From: Canna indica
Lineage: Eukaryota; Streptophyta; Magnoliopsida; Zingiberales; Cannaceae
Assembly: GCA_034359265.1 (NCBI GenBank)
Contig: CP136891.1
Span: 42,090,001 to 42,154,000, forward strand
Reading direction: 5' to 3'
DNA: 64,000 nt
A program made the translations under genes and the position numbers. The notes under the pieces are model-generated. The model ran no database searches, was not told where the DNA came from, and saw nothing but the letters and a program-made list of their open reading frames with translations. Below, piece after piece: positions 13,978-28,721 of the stretch. The stretch's first letter is position 1. Each line of letters begins with the position of its first letter.

Positions 13978-16900
13978 AAAGAATTGGAAGATTTTTCGAA
14001 TAGAATTTTGAACGAAGCTGACTGATTGAACTTCGGGGTATCGGCTCGAAATGCCAAACAATCTGAGTCCCGAGCGAGTCCAGAACATTCACTGTGATGG
14101 GAGAAGTTGTTAATCGAGATATTTTTGACAGACTAATGCAAAGAATTGGAAGATTTTTTGATTAGAATCTTGAACGAAGCCGACTGACTGAACTTCGGGA
14201 GTTCGGGGTATCCGCTGGAAACACCCAGCAATCTGAGTCCCGAGCGAGTCCAGAACATTCACTGAGATGGGAGAAGTTGTTAATCGAGTTATTTTTGACA
14301 GACTAATGCAAAGAATTGGAAGATTTTTCGAATAGAATTTTGAACGAAGCCGACTGATTGAACTTCGGGGTATCGGCCCGAAATGCCCAATAATCTGAGT
14401 CCCGAGCGACTCCAGAACATTCACTGAGATGGGAGAAGTTGTTAATCGAGTTATTTTTGACAGACTAATGCAAAGTATTGGAAGATTTTTCGTATAGAAT
14501 CTTGAACGAAGCCTACTGATTGAACTTCGGGGTGTCGGCTCGAAACGCCCAGCAATCTGAGTCCCGAGCGACTCCAGAACATTCACTGTGATGGGAGAAG
14601 TTGTTAATCGAGTTATTTTTGAAAGACTAAGGCAAGGAATTCGAAGATTTTGCGAATAGAATCTTTAACGAAGCTGACTAATTGAACTTCGGGGTATCCG
14701 CTCGAAACGCCCAGCAATCTGAGTCCCGAGCGACTCCAGAACATTCACTGAGATGGGAGAAGTTGTTAATCGAGTTATTTTTGACAGACTAATGCAAAGA
14801 ATTGGAAGATTTTTCGAATAGAATTTTGAACGAAGCCGACTGATTGAACTTCGGGGTATCGGCCCGAAATGCCCAATAATCTGAGTCCCGAGCGAGTCCA
14901 GAACATTCACTGTGATGGGAGAAGTTGTTAATCGAGTTATTTTTGACAGACTAATGCAAAGAACTACACGCTTTTTCGAACAGAATGCTGAACGAAGCCT
15001 ACTAATTGAACTTTCGAGTATCGACTCAAAACGACCAGAAATCTGAGTCCCGGGCGACTCCAGAACATTCACTATGATGGAAGAAGTTGTTAATTGAGTT
15101 ATTTTTTACAGACTAATGCAAAGAATTACAAGATTTTTCAAACAGAATCTTGAACGAAGCCGACTAATTGAACTTCGGGGTATTGGCTCGAAACGCCCAG
15201 CAATATGAGTCCCGAGCGACTCCAGAACATTCACTGAGATGGGAGAAGTTGTTAATCGAGTTATTTTTGACAGACTAATGCAAAGAATTGGAAGATTTTT
15301 CGAATAGAATTTTGAACGAAGCTGACAGATTGAACTTCGGGGTATCGGCTCGAAATGCCAAACAATCTGAGTCCCGAGCGAGTCCAGAACATTCACTGTG
15401 ATGGGAGAAGTTGTTAATCGAGATATTTTTGACAGACTAATGCAAAGAATTGGAAGATTTTTTGATTAGAATCTTGAACGAAGCCGACTGACTGAACTTC
15501 GGGAGTTCGGGGTATCCGCTGGAAACACCCAGCAATCTGAGTCCCGAGCGACTCCAGAACATTCACTGAGATGGGAGAAGTTGTTAATCGAGTTATTTTT
15601 GACAGACTAATGCAAAGTATTGGAAGATTTTTCGAATAGAATCTTGAACGAAGCCTACTGATTGAACTTCGGGGTGTCGGCTCGAAACGCCCAGCAATCT
15701 GAGTCCCGAGCGACTCCAGAACATTCACTGTGATGGGAGAAGTTGTTAATCGAGTTATTTTTGACAGACTAAGGCAAGGAATTGGAAGATTTTGCGAATA
15801 GAATCTTTAACGAAGCTGACTGATTGAACTTCGGGGTATCCGCTCGAAACGCCCAGCAATCTGAGTCCCGAGCGAATCCAGAACATTCACTGTGATGGAA
15901 GAAGTTGTTAATTGAGTTATTTTTTACAGACTAATGCAAAGAATTACAAGATTTTTCGAATAGAATTTTGAACGAAGCCGACTATTTGAACTTCGGGGTA
16001 TCGGCTTGAAACGCCCAGCAATCTGAGTCCCGAGCGACTCCAGAACATTCACTATGATGGAAGAAGTTGTTAATCGAGTTATTTTTCACAGACTAATGCA
16101 AAGAATTACAAGATTTTTCAAACAAAATCTTGAACGAAGCCGACTATTTGAACTTCGGGGTATCGGCTTGAAACGCCCAGCAATCTGAGTCCCGAGCGAC
16201 TCCAGAACATTCACTGTGATGGGAGAAGTTGTTAATCGAGTTATTTTTGACAGACTAAGGCAAGGAATTGGAAGATTTTGCGAATAGAATCTTTAACGAA
16301 GCTGACTGATTGAACTTCGGGGTATCCGCTCGAAACGCCCAGCAATCAGAGTCCCGAGCGAATCCAGAACATTCACTGAGATGGGAGAAGTTGTTAATCG
16401 AGTTATTTTTGACAGACTAATGCAAAGAATTGGAAGATTTTTCGAATAGAATTTTGAACGAAGCCGACTGATTGAACTTCGGGGTATCGGCCCGAAATGC
16501 CCAATAATCTGAGTCCCGAGCGAGTCCAGAACATTCACTGTGATGGGAGAAGTTGTTAATCGAGTTATTTTTGACAGACTAAGGCAAGGAATTGGATGAT
16601 TTTGCGAATAGAATCTTCAACGAAGCTGACTGATTGAACTTCGGGGTATCGGCTCGAAATGCCAAACAATCTGAGTCCCGAGCGAGTCCAGAACATTCAC
16701 TGTGATGGGAGAAGTTGTTAATCGAGTTATTTTTGACAGACTAATGCAAAGAATTGGAAGATTTTTTGATTAGAATCTTGAACGAAGCCGACTGACTGAA
16801 CTTCGGGAGTTCGGGGTATCCGCTGGAAACACCCAGCAATCTGAGTCCCGAGCGACTCCAGAACATTCACTGAGATGGGAGAAGTTGTTAATCGAGTTAC

Positions 16901-19765
16901 TTTTGACAGACTAATGCAAAGAATTAGAAGATTTTTCGAATAGAATCTTGAACGAAGCCTACTGATTGAACTACGGGGTGTCGGCTCGAAACGCCCAGCA
17001 ATCTGAGTCCCGAGCGACTCCAGAACATTCACTGTGATGGGAGAAGTTGTTAATCGAGTTATTTTTGACAGACTAAGGCAAGGAATTGGAAGATTTTGCG
17101 AATAGAATCTTTAACGAAGCTGACTGATTGTACTTCGGGGTATCCGCTCGAAACGCCCAGCAATCTGAGTCCCGAGCGAATCCAGAACATTCACTGAGAT
17201 GGGAGAAGTTGTTAATCGAGTTATTTTTGACAGACTAATGCAAAGAATTGGAAGATTTTTCGAATAGAATTTTGAACGAAGCCGACTGATTGAACTTCGG
17301 GGTATTGGCCCGAAATGCCCAATAATCTGAGTCCCGAGCGACTCCAGAACATTCACTGTGACGGGAGAAGTTGTTAATCGATTTATTTTTGACAGACTAA
17401 GGCAAGGAATTCGAAGATTTTGCGAATAGAATCTTTAACGAAGCTGACTGATTGAACTTCGGGGTATCCGCTCGAAACGCCCAGCAATCTGAGTCCCGAG
17501 CGACTCCAGAACATTCACTGAGATGGGAGAAGTTGTTAATCGAGTTATTTTTGACAGACTAATGCAAAGAATTGGAAGATTTTTCGAATAGAATTTTGAA
17601 CGAAGCCGACTGATTGAACTTCGGGGTATCGGCCCGAAATGCCCAATAATCTGAGTCCCGAGCGAGTCCAGAACATTCACTGTGATGGGAGAAGTTGTTA
17701 ATCGAGTTATTTTTGACAGACTAATGTAAATAACTACACGCTTTTTCGAACAGAATGCTGAACGAAGCCTACTAATTGAACTTTCGAGTATCGACTCGAA
17801 ACGACCAGAAATCTGAGTACCGGGCGACTCCAGAACATTCACTGTGATGGAAGAAGTTGTTAATTGAGTTATTTTTTACAGACTAATGCAAAGAATTACA
17901 AGATTTTTCAAACAGAATCTTGAACGAAGCCGACTAATTGAACTTCGGGGTATTGGCTCGAAACGCCCAGCAATATGAGTCCCGAACGACTCCAGAACAT
18001 TCACTGAGATGGGAGAAGTTGTTAATCGAGTTATTTTTGACAGACTAATGCAAAGAATTGGAAGATTTTTCGAATAGAATTTTGAACGAAGCTGACTGAT
18101 TGAACTTCGGGGTATCGGCTCGAAATGCCAAACAATCTGAGTCCCGAGCGAGTCCAGAACATTCACTGTGATGGGAGAAGTTATTAATCGAGATATTTTT
18201 GACAGACTAATGCAAAGAATTGGAAGATTTTTTGATTAGAATCTTGAACGAAGCCGACTGACTGAACTTCGGGAGTTCGGGGTATCCGCTGGAAACACCC
18301 AGCAATCTGAGTCCCGAGCGAGTCCAGAACATTCACTGAGATGTGAGAAGTTGTTAATCGAGTTATTTTTGACAGACTAATGCAAAGAATTGGAAGATTT
18401 TTCGAATAGAATTTTGAACGAAGCCGACTGATTGAACTTCGGGGTATCGGCCCGAAATGCCAAATAATCTGAGTCCCGAGCGACTCCAGAACATTCACTG
18501 AGATGGGAGAAGTTGTTAATCGAGTTATTTTTGACAAACTAATGCAAAGTATTGGAAGTTTTTCGTATAGAATCTTGAACGAAGCCTACTGATTGAACTT
18601 CGGGGTGTCGGCTCGAAACGCCCAGTAATCTGAGTCCCGAGCGACTCCAGAACATTCACTGTGATGGGAGAAGTTGTTAATCGAGTTATTTTTGACAGAC
18701 TAAGGCAAGGAATTCGAAGATTTTGCGAATAGAATCTTTAACGAAGCTGACTGATTGAACTTCGGGGTATCCGCTCGAAACGCCCAGCAATCTGAGTCCC
18801 GAGCGACTCCAGAACATTCACTGAGATGGGAGAAGTTGTTAATCGAGTTATTTTTGACAGACTAATGCAAAGAATTGGAAGATTTTTCGAATAGAATTTT
18901 GAACGAAGCCGACTGATTGAACTTCGGGGTATCGGCCTGAAATGCCCAATAATCTGAGTCCCGAGCGAGTCCAGAACATTCACTGTGATGGGAGAAGTTG
19001 TTAATCGAGTTATTTTTGACAGACTAATGTAAAGAACTACACGCTTTTTCGAACAGAATGCTGAACGAAGCCTACTAATTGAACTTTCGAGTATCGACTC
19101 GAAACGACCAGAAATCTGAGTACCGGGCGACTCCAGAACATTCACTGTGATGGAAGAAGTTGTTAATTGAGTTATTTTTTACAGACTAATGCAAAGAATT
19201 ACAAGATTTTTCAAACAGAATCTTGAACGAAGCCGACTAATTGAACTTCGGGGTATTGGCTCGAAACGCCCAGCAATATGAGTCCCGAACGACTCCAGAA
19301 CATTCACTGAGATGGGAGAAGTTGTTAATCGAGTTATTTTTGACAGACTAATGCAAAGAATTGGAAGATTTTTCGAATAGAATTTTGAACGAAGCTGACT
19401 GATTGAACTTCGGGGTATCGGCTCGAAATGCCAAACAATCTGAGTCCCGAGCGAGTCCAGAACATTCACTGTGATGGGAGAAGTTGTTAATCGAGATATT
19501 TTTGACAGACTAATGCAAAGAATTGGAAGATTTTTTGATTAGAATCTTGAACGAAGCCGACTGACTGAACTTCGGGAGTTCGGGGTATCCGCTGGAAACA
19601 CCCAGCAATCTGAGTCCCGAGCGAGTCCAGAACATTCACTGAGATGGGAGAAGTTGTTAATCGAGTTATTTTTGACAGACTAATGCAAAGAATTGGAAGA
19701 TTTTTCGAATAGAATTTTGAACGAAGCCGACTGATTGAACTTCGGGGTATCGGCCCGAAATGCCA
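10810..19765. repeat. 8,956-bp (55-monomer) tandem duplication, copy A
   Basis: Landmarks at 11086, 12228, 13361, 14110, 15106, 16293, 17435 and 18738 all recur exactly 8,956 bp downstream. The length equals 55x162 plus 48 minus 2, matching the six 170-bp monomers and two 1-bp-deleted monomers seen inside. Left of about 10,808 the two copies differ (TGCCCAATAATC against TGCCAAATAATC). Right of about 19,838 they differ again (ACAGACTAATG against ACAAACTAATG). The duplicated unit is therefore bounded within one monomer at each end, as expected for unequal exchange between misaligned monomers. Confidence 0.85.
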
Positions 19766-22700
19766 AATAATCTGAGTCCCGAGCGACTCCAGAACATTCA
19801 CTGAGATGGGAGAAGTTGTTAATCGAGTTATTTTTGACAGACTAATGCAAAGTATTGGAAGATTTTTCGTATAGAATCTTGAACGAAGCCTACTGATTGA
19901 ACTTCGGGATGTCGGCTCGAAACGCCCAGCAATCTGAGTCCCGAGCGACTCCAGAACATTCACTGTGATGGGAGAAGTTGTTAATCGAGTTATTTTTGAC
20001 AGACTAAGGCAAGGAATTCGAAGATTTTGCGAATAGAATCTTTAACGAAGCTGACTGATTGAACTTCGGGGTATCCGCTCGAAACGCCCAGCAATCTGAG
20101 TCCCGAGCGACTCCAGAACATTCACTGAGATGGGAGAAGTTGTTAATCGAGTTATTTTTGACAGACTAATGCAAAGAATTGGAAGATTTTTCGAATAGAA
20201 TTTTGAACGAAGCCGACTGATTGAACTTCGGGGTATCGGCCCGAAATGCCCAATAATCTGAGTCCCGAGCGAGTCCAGAACATTCACTGTGATGGGAGAA
20301 GTTGTTAATCGAGTTATTTTTGACAGACTAATGCAAAGAACTACACGCTTTTTCGAACAGAATGCTGAACGAAGCCTACTAATTGAACTTTCGAGTATCG
20401 ACTCAAAACGACCAGAAATCTGAGTCCCGGGCGACTCCAGAACATTCACTGTGATGGAAGAAGTTGTTAATTGAGTTATTTTTTACAGACTAATGCAAAG
20501 AATTATAAGATTTTTCAAACAGAATCTTTAACGAAGCCGACTAATTGAACTTCGGGGTATTGGCTCGAAACGCCCAGCAATATGAGTCCCGAGCGACTCC
20601 AGAACATTCACTGAGATGGGAGAAGTTGTTAATCGAGTTATTTTTGACAGACTAATGCAAAGAATTGGAAGATTTTTCGAATAGAATTTTGAACGAAGCT
20701 GACTGATTGAACTTCGGGGTATCGGCTCGAAATGCCAAACAATCTGAGTCCCGAGCGAGTCCAGAACATTCACTGTGATGGGAGAAGTTGTTAATCGAGA
20801 TATTTTTGACAGACTAATGCAAAGAATTGGAAGATTTTTTGATTAGAATCTTGAACGAAGCCGACTGACTGAACTTCGGGAGTTCGGGGTATCCGCTGGA
20901 AACACCCAGCAATCTGAGTCCCGAGCGACTCCAGAACATTCACTGAGATGGGAGAAGTTGTTAATCGAGTTATTTTTGACAGACTAATGCAAAGTATTGG
21001 AAGATTTTTCGAATAGAATCTTGAACGAAGCCTACTGATTGAACTTCGGGGTGTCGGCTCGAAACGCCCAGCAATCTGAGTCCCGAGCGACTCCAGAACA
21101 TTCACTGTGATGGGAGAAGTTGTTAATCGAGTTATTTTTGACAGACTAAGGCAAGGAATTGGAAGATTTTGCGAATAGAATCTTTAACGAAGCTGACTGA
21201 TTGAACTTCGGGGTATTCGCTCGAAACGCCCAGCAATCTGAGTCCCGAGCGAATCCAGAACATTCACTGAGATGGGAGAAGTTGTTAATCGAGTTATTTT
21301 TGACAGAGTAATGCAAAGAATTGGAAGATTTTTCGAATAGAATTTTGAACGAAGCCGACTGATTGAACTTCGGGGTATCGGCCCGAAATGCCCAATAATC
21401 TGAGTCCCGAGCGAGTCCAGAACATTCACTGTGATGGGAGCAGTTGTTAATCGAGTTATTTTTGACAGACTAATGCAAAGAACTACACGCTTTTTCGAAC
21501 AGAATGCTGAACGAAGCCTACTAATTGAACTTTCGAGTATCGACTCGAAACGATCAGAAATCTGAGTCCCGGGCGACTCCAGAACATTCACTGTGATGGA
21601 AGAAGTTGTTAATTGAGTTATTTTTTACAGACTAATGCAAAGAATTACAAGATTTTTCAAACAGAATCTTGAACGAAGCCGACTATTTGAACTTCGGGGT
21701 ATCGGCTTGAAACGCCCAGCAATCTGAGTCCCGGGCGACTCCAGAACATTCACTATGATGGAAGAAGTTGTTAATCGAGTAATTTTTCACAGACTAATGC
21801 AAGGAATTACAAGATTTTTCAAACAGAATCTTGAACGAAGCCGACTATTTGAACTTCGGGGTATCGGCTTGAAACGCCCAGCAATCTGAGTCCCGAGCGA
21901 CTCCAGAACATTCACTGTGATGGGAGAAGTTGTTAATCGAGTTATTTTTGACAGACTAAGGCAAGGAATTGGAAGATTTTGCGAATAGAATCTTTAACGA
22001 AGCTGACTGATTGAACTTCGGGTATCCGCTCGAAACGCCCAGCAATCTGAGTCCCGAGCGAATCCAGAACATTCAGTGAGATGGGAGAAGTTGTTAATCG
22101 AGTTATTTTTGACAGACTAATGCAAAGAATTGGAAGATTTTTCGAATAGAATTTTGAACGAAGCCGACTGATTGAACTTCGGGGTATTGGCCCGAAATGC
22201 CCAATAATCTGAGTCCCGAGCGACTCCAGAACATTCACTGTGACGGGAGAAGTTGTTAATCGAGTTATTTTTGACAGACTAAGGCAAGGAATTCGAAGAT
22301 TTTGCGAATAGAATCTTTAACGAAGCTGACTGATTGAACTTCGGGGTATCCGCTCAAAACGCCCAGCAATCTGAGTCCCGAGCGACTCCAGAACATTCAC
22401 TGAGATGGGAGAAGTTGTTAATCGAGTTATTTTTGACAGACTAATGCAAAGAATTGGAAGATTTTTCGAATAGAATTTTGAACGAAGCCGACTGATTGAA
22501 CTTCGCGGTATCGGCCCGAAATGCCCAATAATCTGAGTCCCGAGCGAGTCCAGAACATTCACTGTGATGGGAGAAGTTGTTAATCGAGTTATTTTTGACA
22601 GACTAATGTAAAGAACTACACGCTTTTTCGAACAGAATGCTGAACGAAGCCTACTAATTGAACTTTCGAGTATCGACTCGAAACGACCAGAAATCTGAGT

Positions 22701-25700
22701 CCCGGGCGACTCCAGAACATTCACTGTGATGGAAGAAGTTGTTAATTGAGTTATTTTTTACAGACTAATGCAAAGAATTACAAGATTTTTCAAACAGAAT
22801 CTTGAACGAAGCCGACTAATTGAACTTCGGGGTATTGGCTCGAAACGCCCAGCAATATGAGTCCCGAGCGACTCCAGAACATTCACTGAGATGGGAGAAG
22901 TTGTTAATCGAGTTATTTTTGACAGACTAATGCAAAGAATTGGAAGATTTTTCGAATAGAATTTTGAACGAAGCTGACTGATTGAACTTCGGGGTATCGG
23001 CTCGAAATGCCAAACAATCTGAGTCCCGAGCGAGTCCAGAACATTCACTGTGATGGGAGAAGTTGTTAATCGAGATATTTTTGACAGACTAATGCAAAGA
23101 ATTGGAAGATTTTTTGATTAGAATCTTGAACGAAGCCGACTGACTGAACTTCGGGAGTTCGGGGTATCCGCTGGAAACACCCAGCAATCTGAGTCCCGAG
23201 CGAGTCCAGAACATTCACTGAGATGGGAGAAGTTGTTAATCGAGTTATTTTTGACAGACTAATGCAAAGAATTGGAAGATTTTTCGAATAGAATTTTGAA
23301 CGAAGCCGACTGATTGAACTTCGGGGTATCGGCCCGAAATGCCCAATAATCTGAGTCCCGAGCGACTCCAGAACATTCACTGAGATGGGAGAAGTTGTTA
23401 ATCGAGTTATTTTTGACAGACTAATGCAAAGTATTGGAAGATTTTTCGTATAGAATCTTGAACGAAGCCTACTGATTGAACTTCGGGGTGTCGGCTCGAA
23501 ACGCCCAGCAATCTGAGTCCCGAGCGACTCCAGAACATTCACTGTGATGGGAGAAGTTGTTAATCGAGTTATTTTTGAAAGACTAAGGCAAGGAATTCGA
23601 AGATTTTGCGAATAGAATCTTTAACGAAGCTGACTAATTGAACTTCGGGGTATCCGCTCGAAACGCCCAGCAATCTGAGTCCCGAGCGACTCCAGAACAT
23701 TCACTGAGATGGGAGAAGTTGTTAATCGAGTTATTTTTGACAGACTAATGCAAAGAATTGGAAGATTTTTCGAATAGAATTTTGAACGAAGCCGACTGAT
23801 TGAACTTCGGGGTATCGGCCCGAAATGCCCAATAATCTGAGTCCCGAGCGAGTCCAGAACATTCACTGTGATGGGAGAAGTTGTTAATCGAGTTATTTTT
23901 GACAGACTAATGCAAAGAACTACACGCTTTTTCGAACAGAATGCTGAACGAAGCCTACTAATTGAACTTTCGAGTATCGACTCAAAACGACCAGAAATCT
24001 GAGTCCCGGGCGACTCCAGAACATTCACTATGATGGAAGAAGTTGTTAATTGAGTTATTTTTTACAGACTAATGCAAAGAATTACAAGATTTTTCAAACA
24101 GAATCTTGAACGAAGCCGACTAATTGAACTTCGGGGTATTGGCTCGAAACGCCCAGCAATATGAGTCCCGAGCGACTCCAGAACATTCACTGAGATGGGA
24201 GAAGTTGTTAATCGAGTTATTTTTGACAGACTAATGCAAAGAATTGGAAGATTTTTCGAATAGAATTTTGAACGAAGCTGACAGATTGAACTTCGGGGTA
24301 TCGGCTCGAAATGCCAAACAATCTGAGTCCCGAGCGAGTCCAGAACATTCACTGTGATGGGAGAAGTTGTTAATCGAGATATTTTTGACAGACTAATGCA
24401 AAGAATTGGAAGATTTTTTGATTAGAATCTTGAACGAAGCCGACTGACTGAACTTCGGGAGTTCGGGGTATCCGCTGGAAACACCCAGCAATCTGAGTCC
24501 CGAGCGACTCCAGAACATTCACTGAGATGGGAGAAGTTGTTAATCGAGTTATTTTTGACAGACTAATGCAAAGTATTGGAAGATTTTTCGAATAGAATCT
24601 TGAACGAAGCCTACTGATTGAACTTCGGGGTGTCGGCTCGAAACGCCCAGCAATCTGAGTCCCGAGCGACTCCAGAACATTCACTGTGATGGGAGAAGTT
24701 GTTAATCGAGTTATTTTTGACAGACTAAGGCAAGGAATTGGAAGATTTTGCGAATAGAATCTTTAACGAAGCTGACTGATTGAACTTCGGGGTATCCGCT
24801 CGAAACGCCCAGCAATCTGAGTCCCGAGCGAATCCAGAACATTCACTGTGATGGAAGAAGTTGTTAATTGAGTTATTTTTTACAGACTAATGCAAAGAAT
24901 TACAAGATTTTTCGAATAGAATTTTGAACGAAGCCGACTATTTGAACTTCGGGGTATCGGCTTGAAACGCCCAGCAATCTGAGTCCCGAGCGACTCCAGA
25001 ACATTCACTATGATGGAAGAAGTTGTTAATCGAGTTATTTTTCACAGACTAATGCAAAGAATTACAAGATTTTTCAAACAAAATCTTGAACGAAGCCGAC
25101 TATTTGAACTTCGGGGTATCGGCTTGAAACGCCCAGCAATCTGAGTCCCGAGCGACTCCAGAACATTCACTGTGATGGGAGAAGTTGTTAATCGAGTTAT
25201 TTTTGACAGACTAAGGCAAGGAATTGGAAGATTTTGTGAATAGAATCTTTAACGAAGCTGACTGATTGAACTTCGGGGTATCCGCTCGAAACGCCCAGCA
25301 ATCAGAGTCCCGAGCGAATCCAGAACATTCACTGAGATGGGAGAAGTTGTTAATCGAGTTATTTTTGACAGACTAATGCAAAGAATTGGAAGATTTTTCG
25401 AATAGAATTTTGAACGAAGCCGACTGATTGAACTTCGGGGTATCGGCCCGAAATGCCCAATAATCTGAGTCCCGAGCGAGTCCAGAACATTCACTGTGAT
25501 GGGAGAAGTTGTTAATCGAGTTATTTTTGACAGACTAAGGCAAGGAATTGGATGATTTTGCGAATAGAATCTTCAACGAAGCTGACTGATTGAACTTCGG
25601 GGTATCGGCTCGAAATGCCAAACAATCTGAGTCCCGAGCGAGTCCAGAACATTCACTGTGATGGGAGAAGTTGTTAATCGAGTTATTTTTGACAGACTAA

Positions 25701-28700
25701 TGCAAAGAATTGGAAGATTTTTTGATTAGAATCTTGAACGAAGCCGACTGACTGAACTTCGGGAGTTCGGGGTATCCGCTGGAAACACCCAGCAATCTGA
25801 GTCCCGAGCGACTCCAGAACATTCACTGAGATGGGAGAAGTTGTTAATCGAGTTACTTTTGACAGACTAATGCAAAGAATTAGAAGATTTTTCGAATAGA
25901 ATCTTGAACGAAGCCTACTGATTGAACTACGGGGTGTCGGCTCGAAACGCCCAGCAATCTGAGTCCCGAGCGACTCCAGAACATTCACTGTGATGGGAGA
26001 AGTTGTTAATCGAGTTATTTTTGACAGACTAAGGCAAGGAATTGGAAGATTTTGCGAATAGAATCTTTAACGAAGCTGACTGATTGTACTTCGGGGTATC
26101 CGCTCGAAACGCCCAGCAATCTGAGTCCCGAGCGAATCCAGAACATTCACTGAGATGGGAGAAGTTGTTAATCGAGTTATTTTTGACAGACTAATGCAAA
26201 GAATTGGAAGATTTTTCGAATAGAATTTTGAACGAAGCCGACTGATTGAACTTCGGGGTATTGGCCCGAAATGCCCAATAATCTGAGTCCCGAGCGACTC
26301 CAGAACATTCACTGTGACGGGAGAAGTTGTTAATCGATTTATTTTTGACAGACTAAGGCAAGGAATTCGAAGATTTTGCGAATAGAATCTTTAACGAAGC
26401 TGACTGATTGAACTTCGGGGTATCCGCTCGAAACGCCCAGCAATCTGAGTCCCGAGCGACTCCAGAACATTCACTGAGATGGGAGAAGTTGTTAATCGAG
26501 TTATTTTTGACAGACTAATGCAAAGAATTGGAAGATTTTTCGAATAGAATTTTGAACGAAGCCGACTGATTGAACTTCGGGGTATCGGCCCGAAATGCCC
26601 AATAATCTGAGTCCCGAGCGAGTCCAGAACATTCACTGTGATGGGAGAAGTTGTTAATCGAGTTATTTTTGACAGACTAATGTAAATAACTACACGCTTT
26701 TTCGAACAGAATGCTGAACGAAGCCTACTAATTGAACTTTCGAGTATCGACTCGAAACGACCAGAAATCTGAGTACCGGGCGACTCCAGAACATTCACTG
26801 TGATGGAAGAAGTTGTTAATTGAGTTATTTTTTACAGACTAATGCAAAGAATTACAAGATTTTTCAAACAGAATCTTGAACGAAGCCGACTAATTGAACT
26901 TCGGGGTATTGGCTCGAAACGCCCAGCAATATGAGTCCCGAACGACTCCAGAACATTCACTGAGATGGGAGAAGTTGTTAATCGAGTTATTTTTGACAGA
27001 CTAATGCAAAGAATTGGAAGATTTTTCGAATAGAATTTTGAACGAAGCTGACTGATTGAACTTCGGGGTATCGGCTCGAAATGCCAAACAATCTGAGTCC
27101 CGAGCGAGTCCAGAACATTCACTGTGATGGGAGAAGTTATTAATCGAGATATTTTTGACAGACTAATGCAAAGAATTGGAAGATTTTTTGATTAGAATCT
27201 TGAACGAAGCCGACTGACTGAACTTCGGGAGTTCGGGGTATCCGCTGGAAACACCCAGCAATCTGAGTCCCGAGCGAGTCCAGAACATTCACTGAGATGT
27301 GAGAAGTTGTTAATCGAGTTATTTTTGACAGACTAATGCAAAGAATTGGAAGATTTTTCGAATAGAATTTTGAACGAAGCCGACTGATTGAACTTCGGGG
27401 TATCGGCCCGAAATGCCAAATAATCTGAGTCCCGAGCGACTCCAGAACATTCACTGAGATGGGAGAAGTTGTTAATCGAGTTATTTTTGACAAACTAATG
27501 CAAAGTATTGGAAGTTTTTCGTATAGAATCTTGAACGAAGCCTACTGATTGAACTTCGGGGTGTCGGCTCGAAACGCCCAGTAATCTGAGTCCCGAGCGA
27601 CTCCAGAACATTCACTGTGATGGGAGAAGTTGTTAATCGAGTTATTTTTGACAGACTAAGGCAAGGAATTCGAAGATTTTGCGAATAGAATCTTTAACGA
27701 AGCTGACTGATTGAACTTCGGGGTATCCGCTCGAAACGCCCAGCAATCTGAGTCCCGAGCGACTCCAGAACATTCACTGAGATGGGAGAAGTTGTTAATC
27801 GAGTTATTTTTGACAGACTAATGCAAAGAATTGGAAGATTTTTCGAATAGAATTTTGAACGAAGCCGACTGATTGAACTTCGGGGTATCGGCCTGAAATG
27901 CCCAATAATCTGAGTCCCGAGCGAGTCCAGAACATTCACTGTGATGGGAGAAGTTGTTAATCGAGTTATTTTTGACAGACTAATGTAAAGAACTACACGC
28001 TTTTTCGAACAGAATGCTGAACGAAGCCTACTAATTGAACTTTCGAGTATCGACTCGAAACGACCAGAAATCTGAGTACCGGGCGACTCCAGAACATTCA
28101 CTGTGATGGAAGAAGTTGTTAATTGAGTTATTTTTTACAGACTAATGCAAAGAATTACAAGATTTTTCAAACAGAATCTTGAACGAAGCCGACTAATTGA
28201 ACTTCGGGGTATTGGCTCGAAACGCCCAGCAATATGAGTCCCGAACGACTCCAGAACATTCACTGAGATGGGAGAAGTTGTTAATCGAGTTATTTTTGAC
28301 AGACTAATGCAAAGAATTGGAAGATTTTTCGAATAGAATTTTGAACGAAGCTGACTGATTGAACTTCGGGGTATCGGCTCGAAATGCCAAACAATCTGAG
28401 TCCCGAGCGAGTCCAGAACATTCACTGTGATGGGAGAAGTTGTTAATCGAGATATTTTTGACAGACTAATGCAAAGAATTGGAAGATTTTTTGATTAGAA
28501 TCTTGAACGAAGCCGACTGACTGAACTTCGGGAGTTCGGGGTATCCGCTGGAAACACCCAGCAATCTGAGTCCCGAGCGAGTCCAGAACATTCACTGAGA
28601 TGGGAGAAGTTGTTAATCGAGTTATTTTTGACAGACTAATGCAAAGAATTGGAAGATTTTTCGAATAGAATTTTGAACGAAGCCGACTGATTGAACTTCG

Positions 28701-28721
28701 GGGTATCGGCCCGAAATGCCA
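19766..28721. repeat. 8,956-bp (55-monomer) tandem duplication, copy B
   Basis: Near-perfect copy of the preceding block. In the parts I compared by eye the only difference noticed is T at 25237 (TTTTGTGAATAG) where copy A has C at 16281 (TTTTGCGAATAG). Rare private variants are shared, including the GAAAGACTAAGG monomer, the ATCAGAGTCCC monomer and the GAAGTTATTAATCG box variant. This level of identity implies a very recent duplication, or an assembly duplication. The exact end is uncertain by about 100 bp. Confidence 0.85.
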
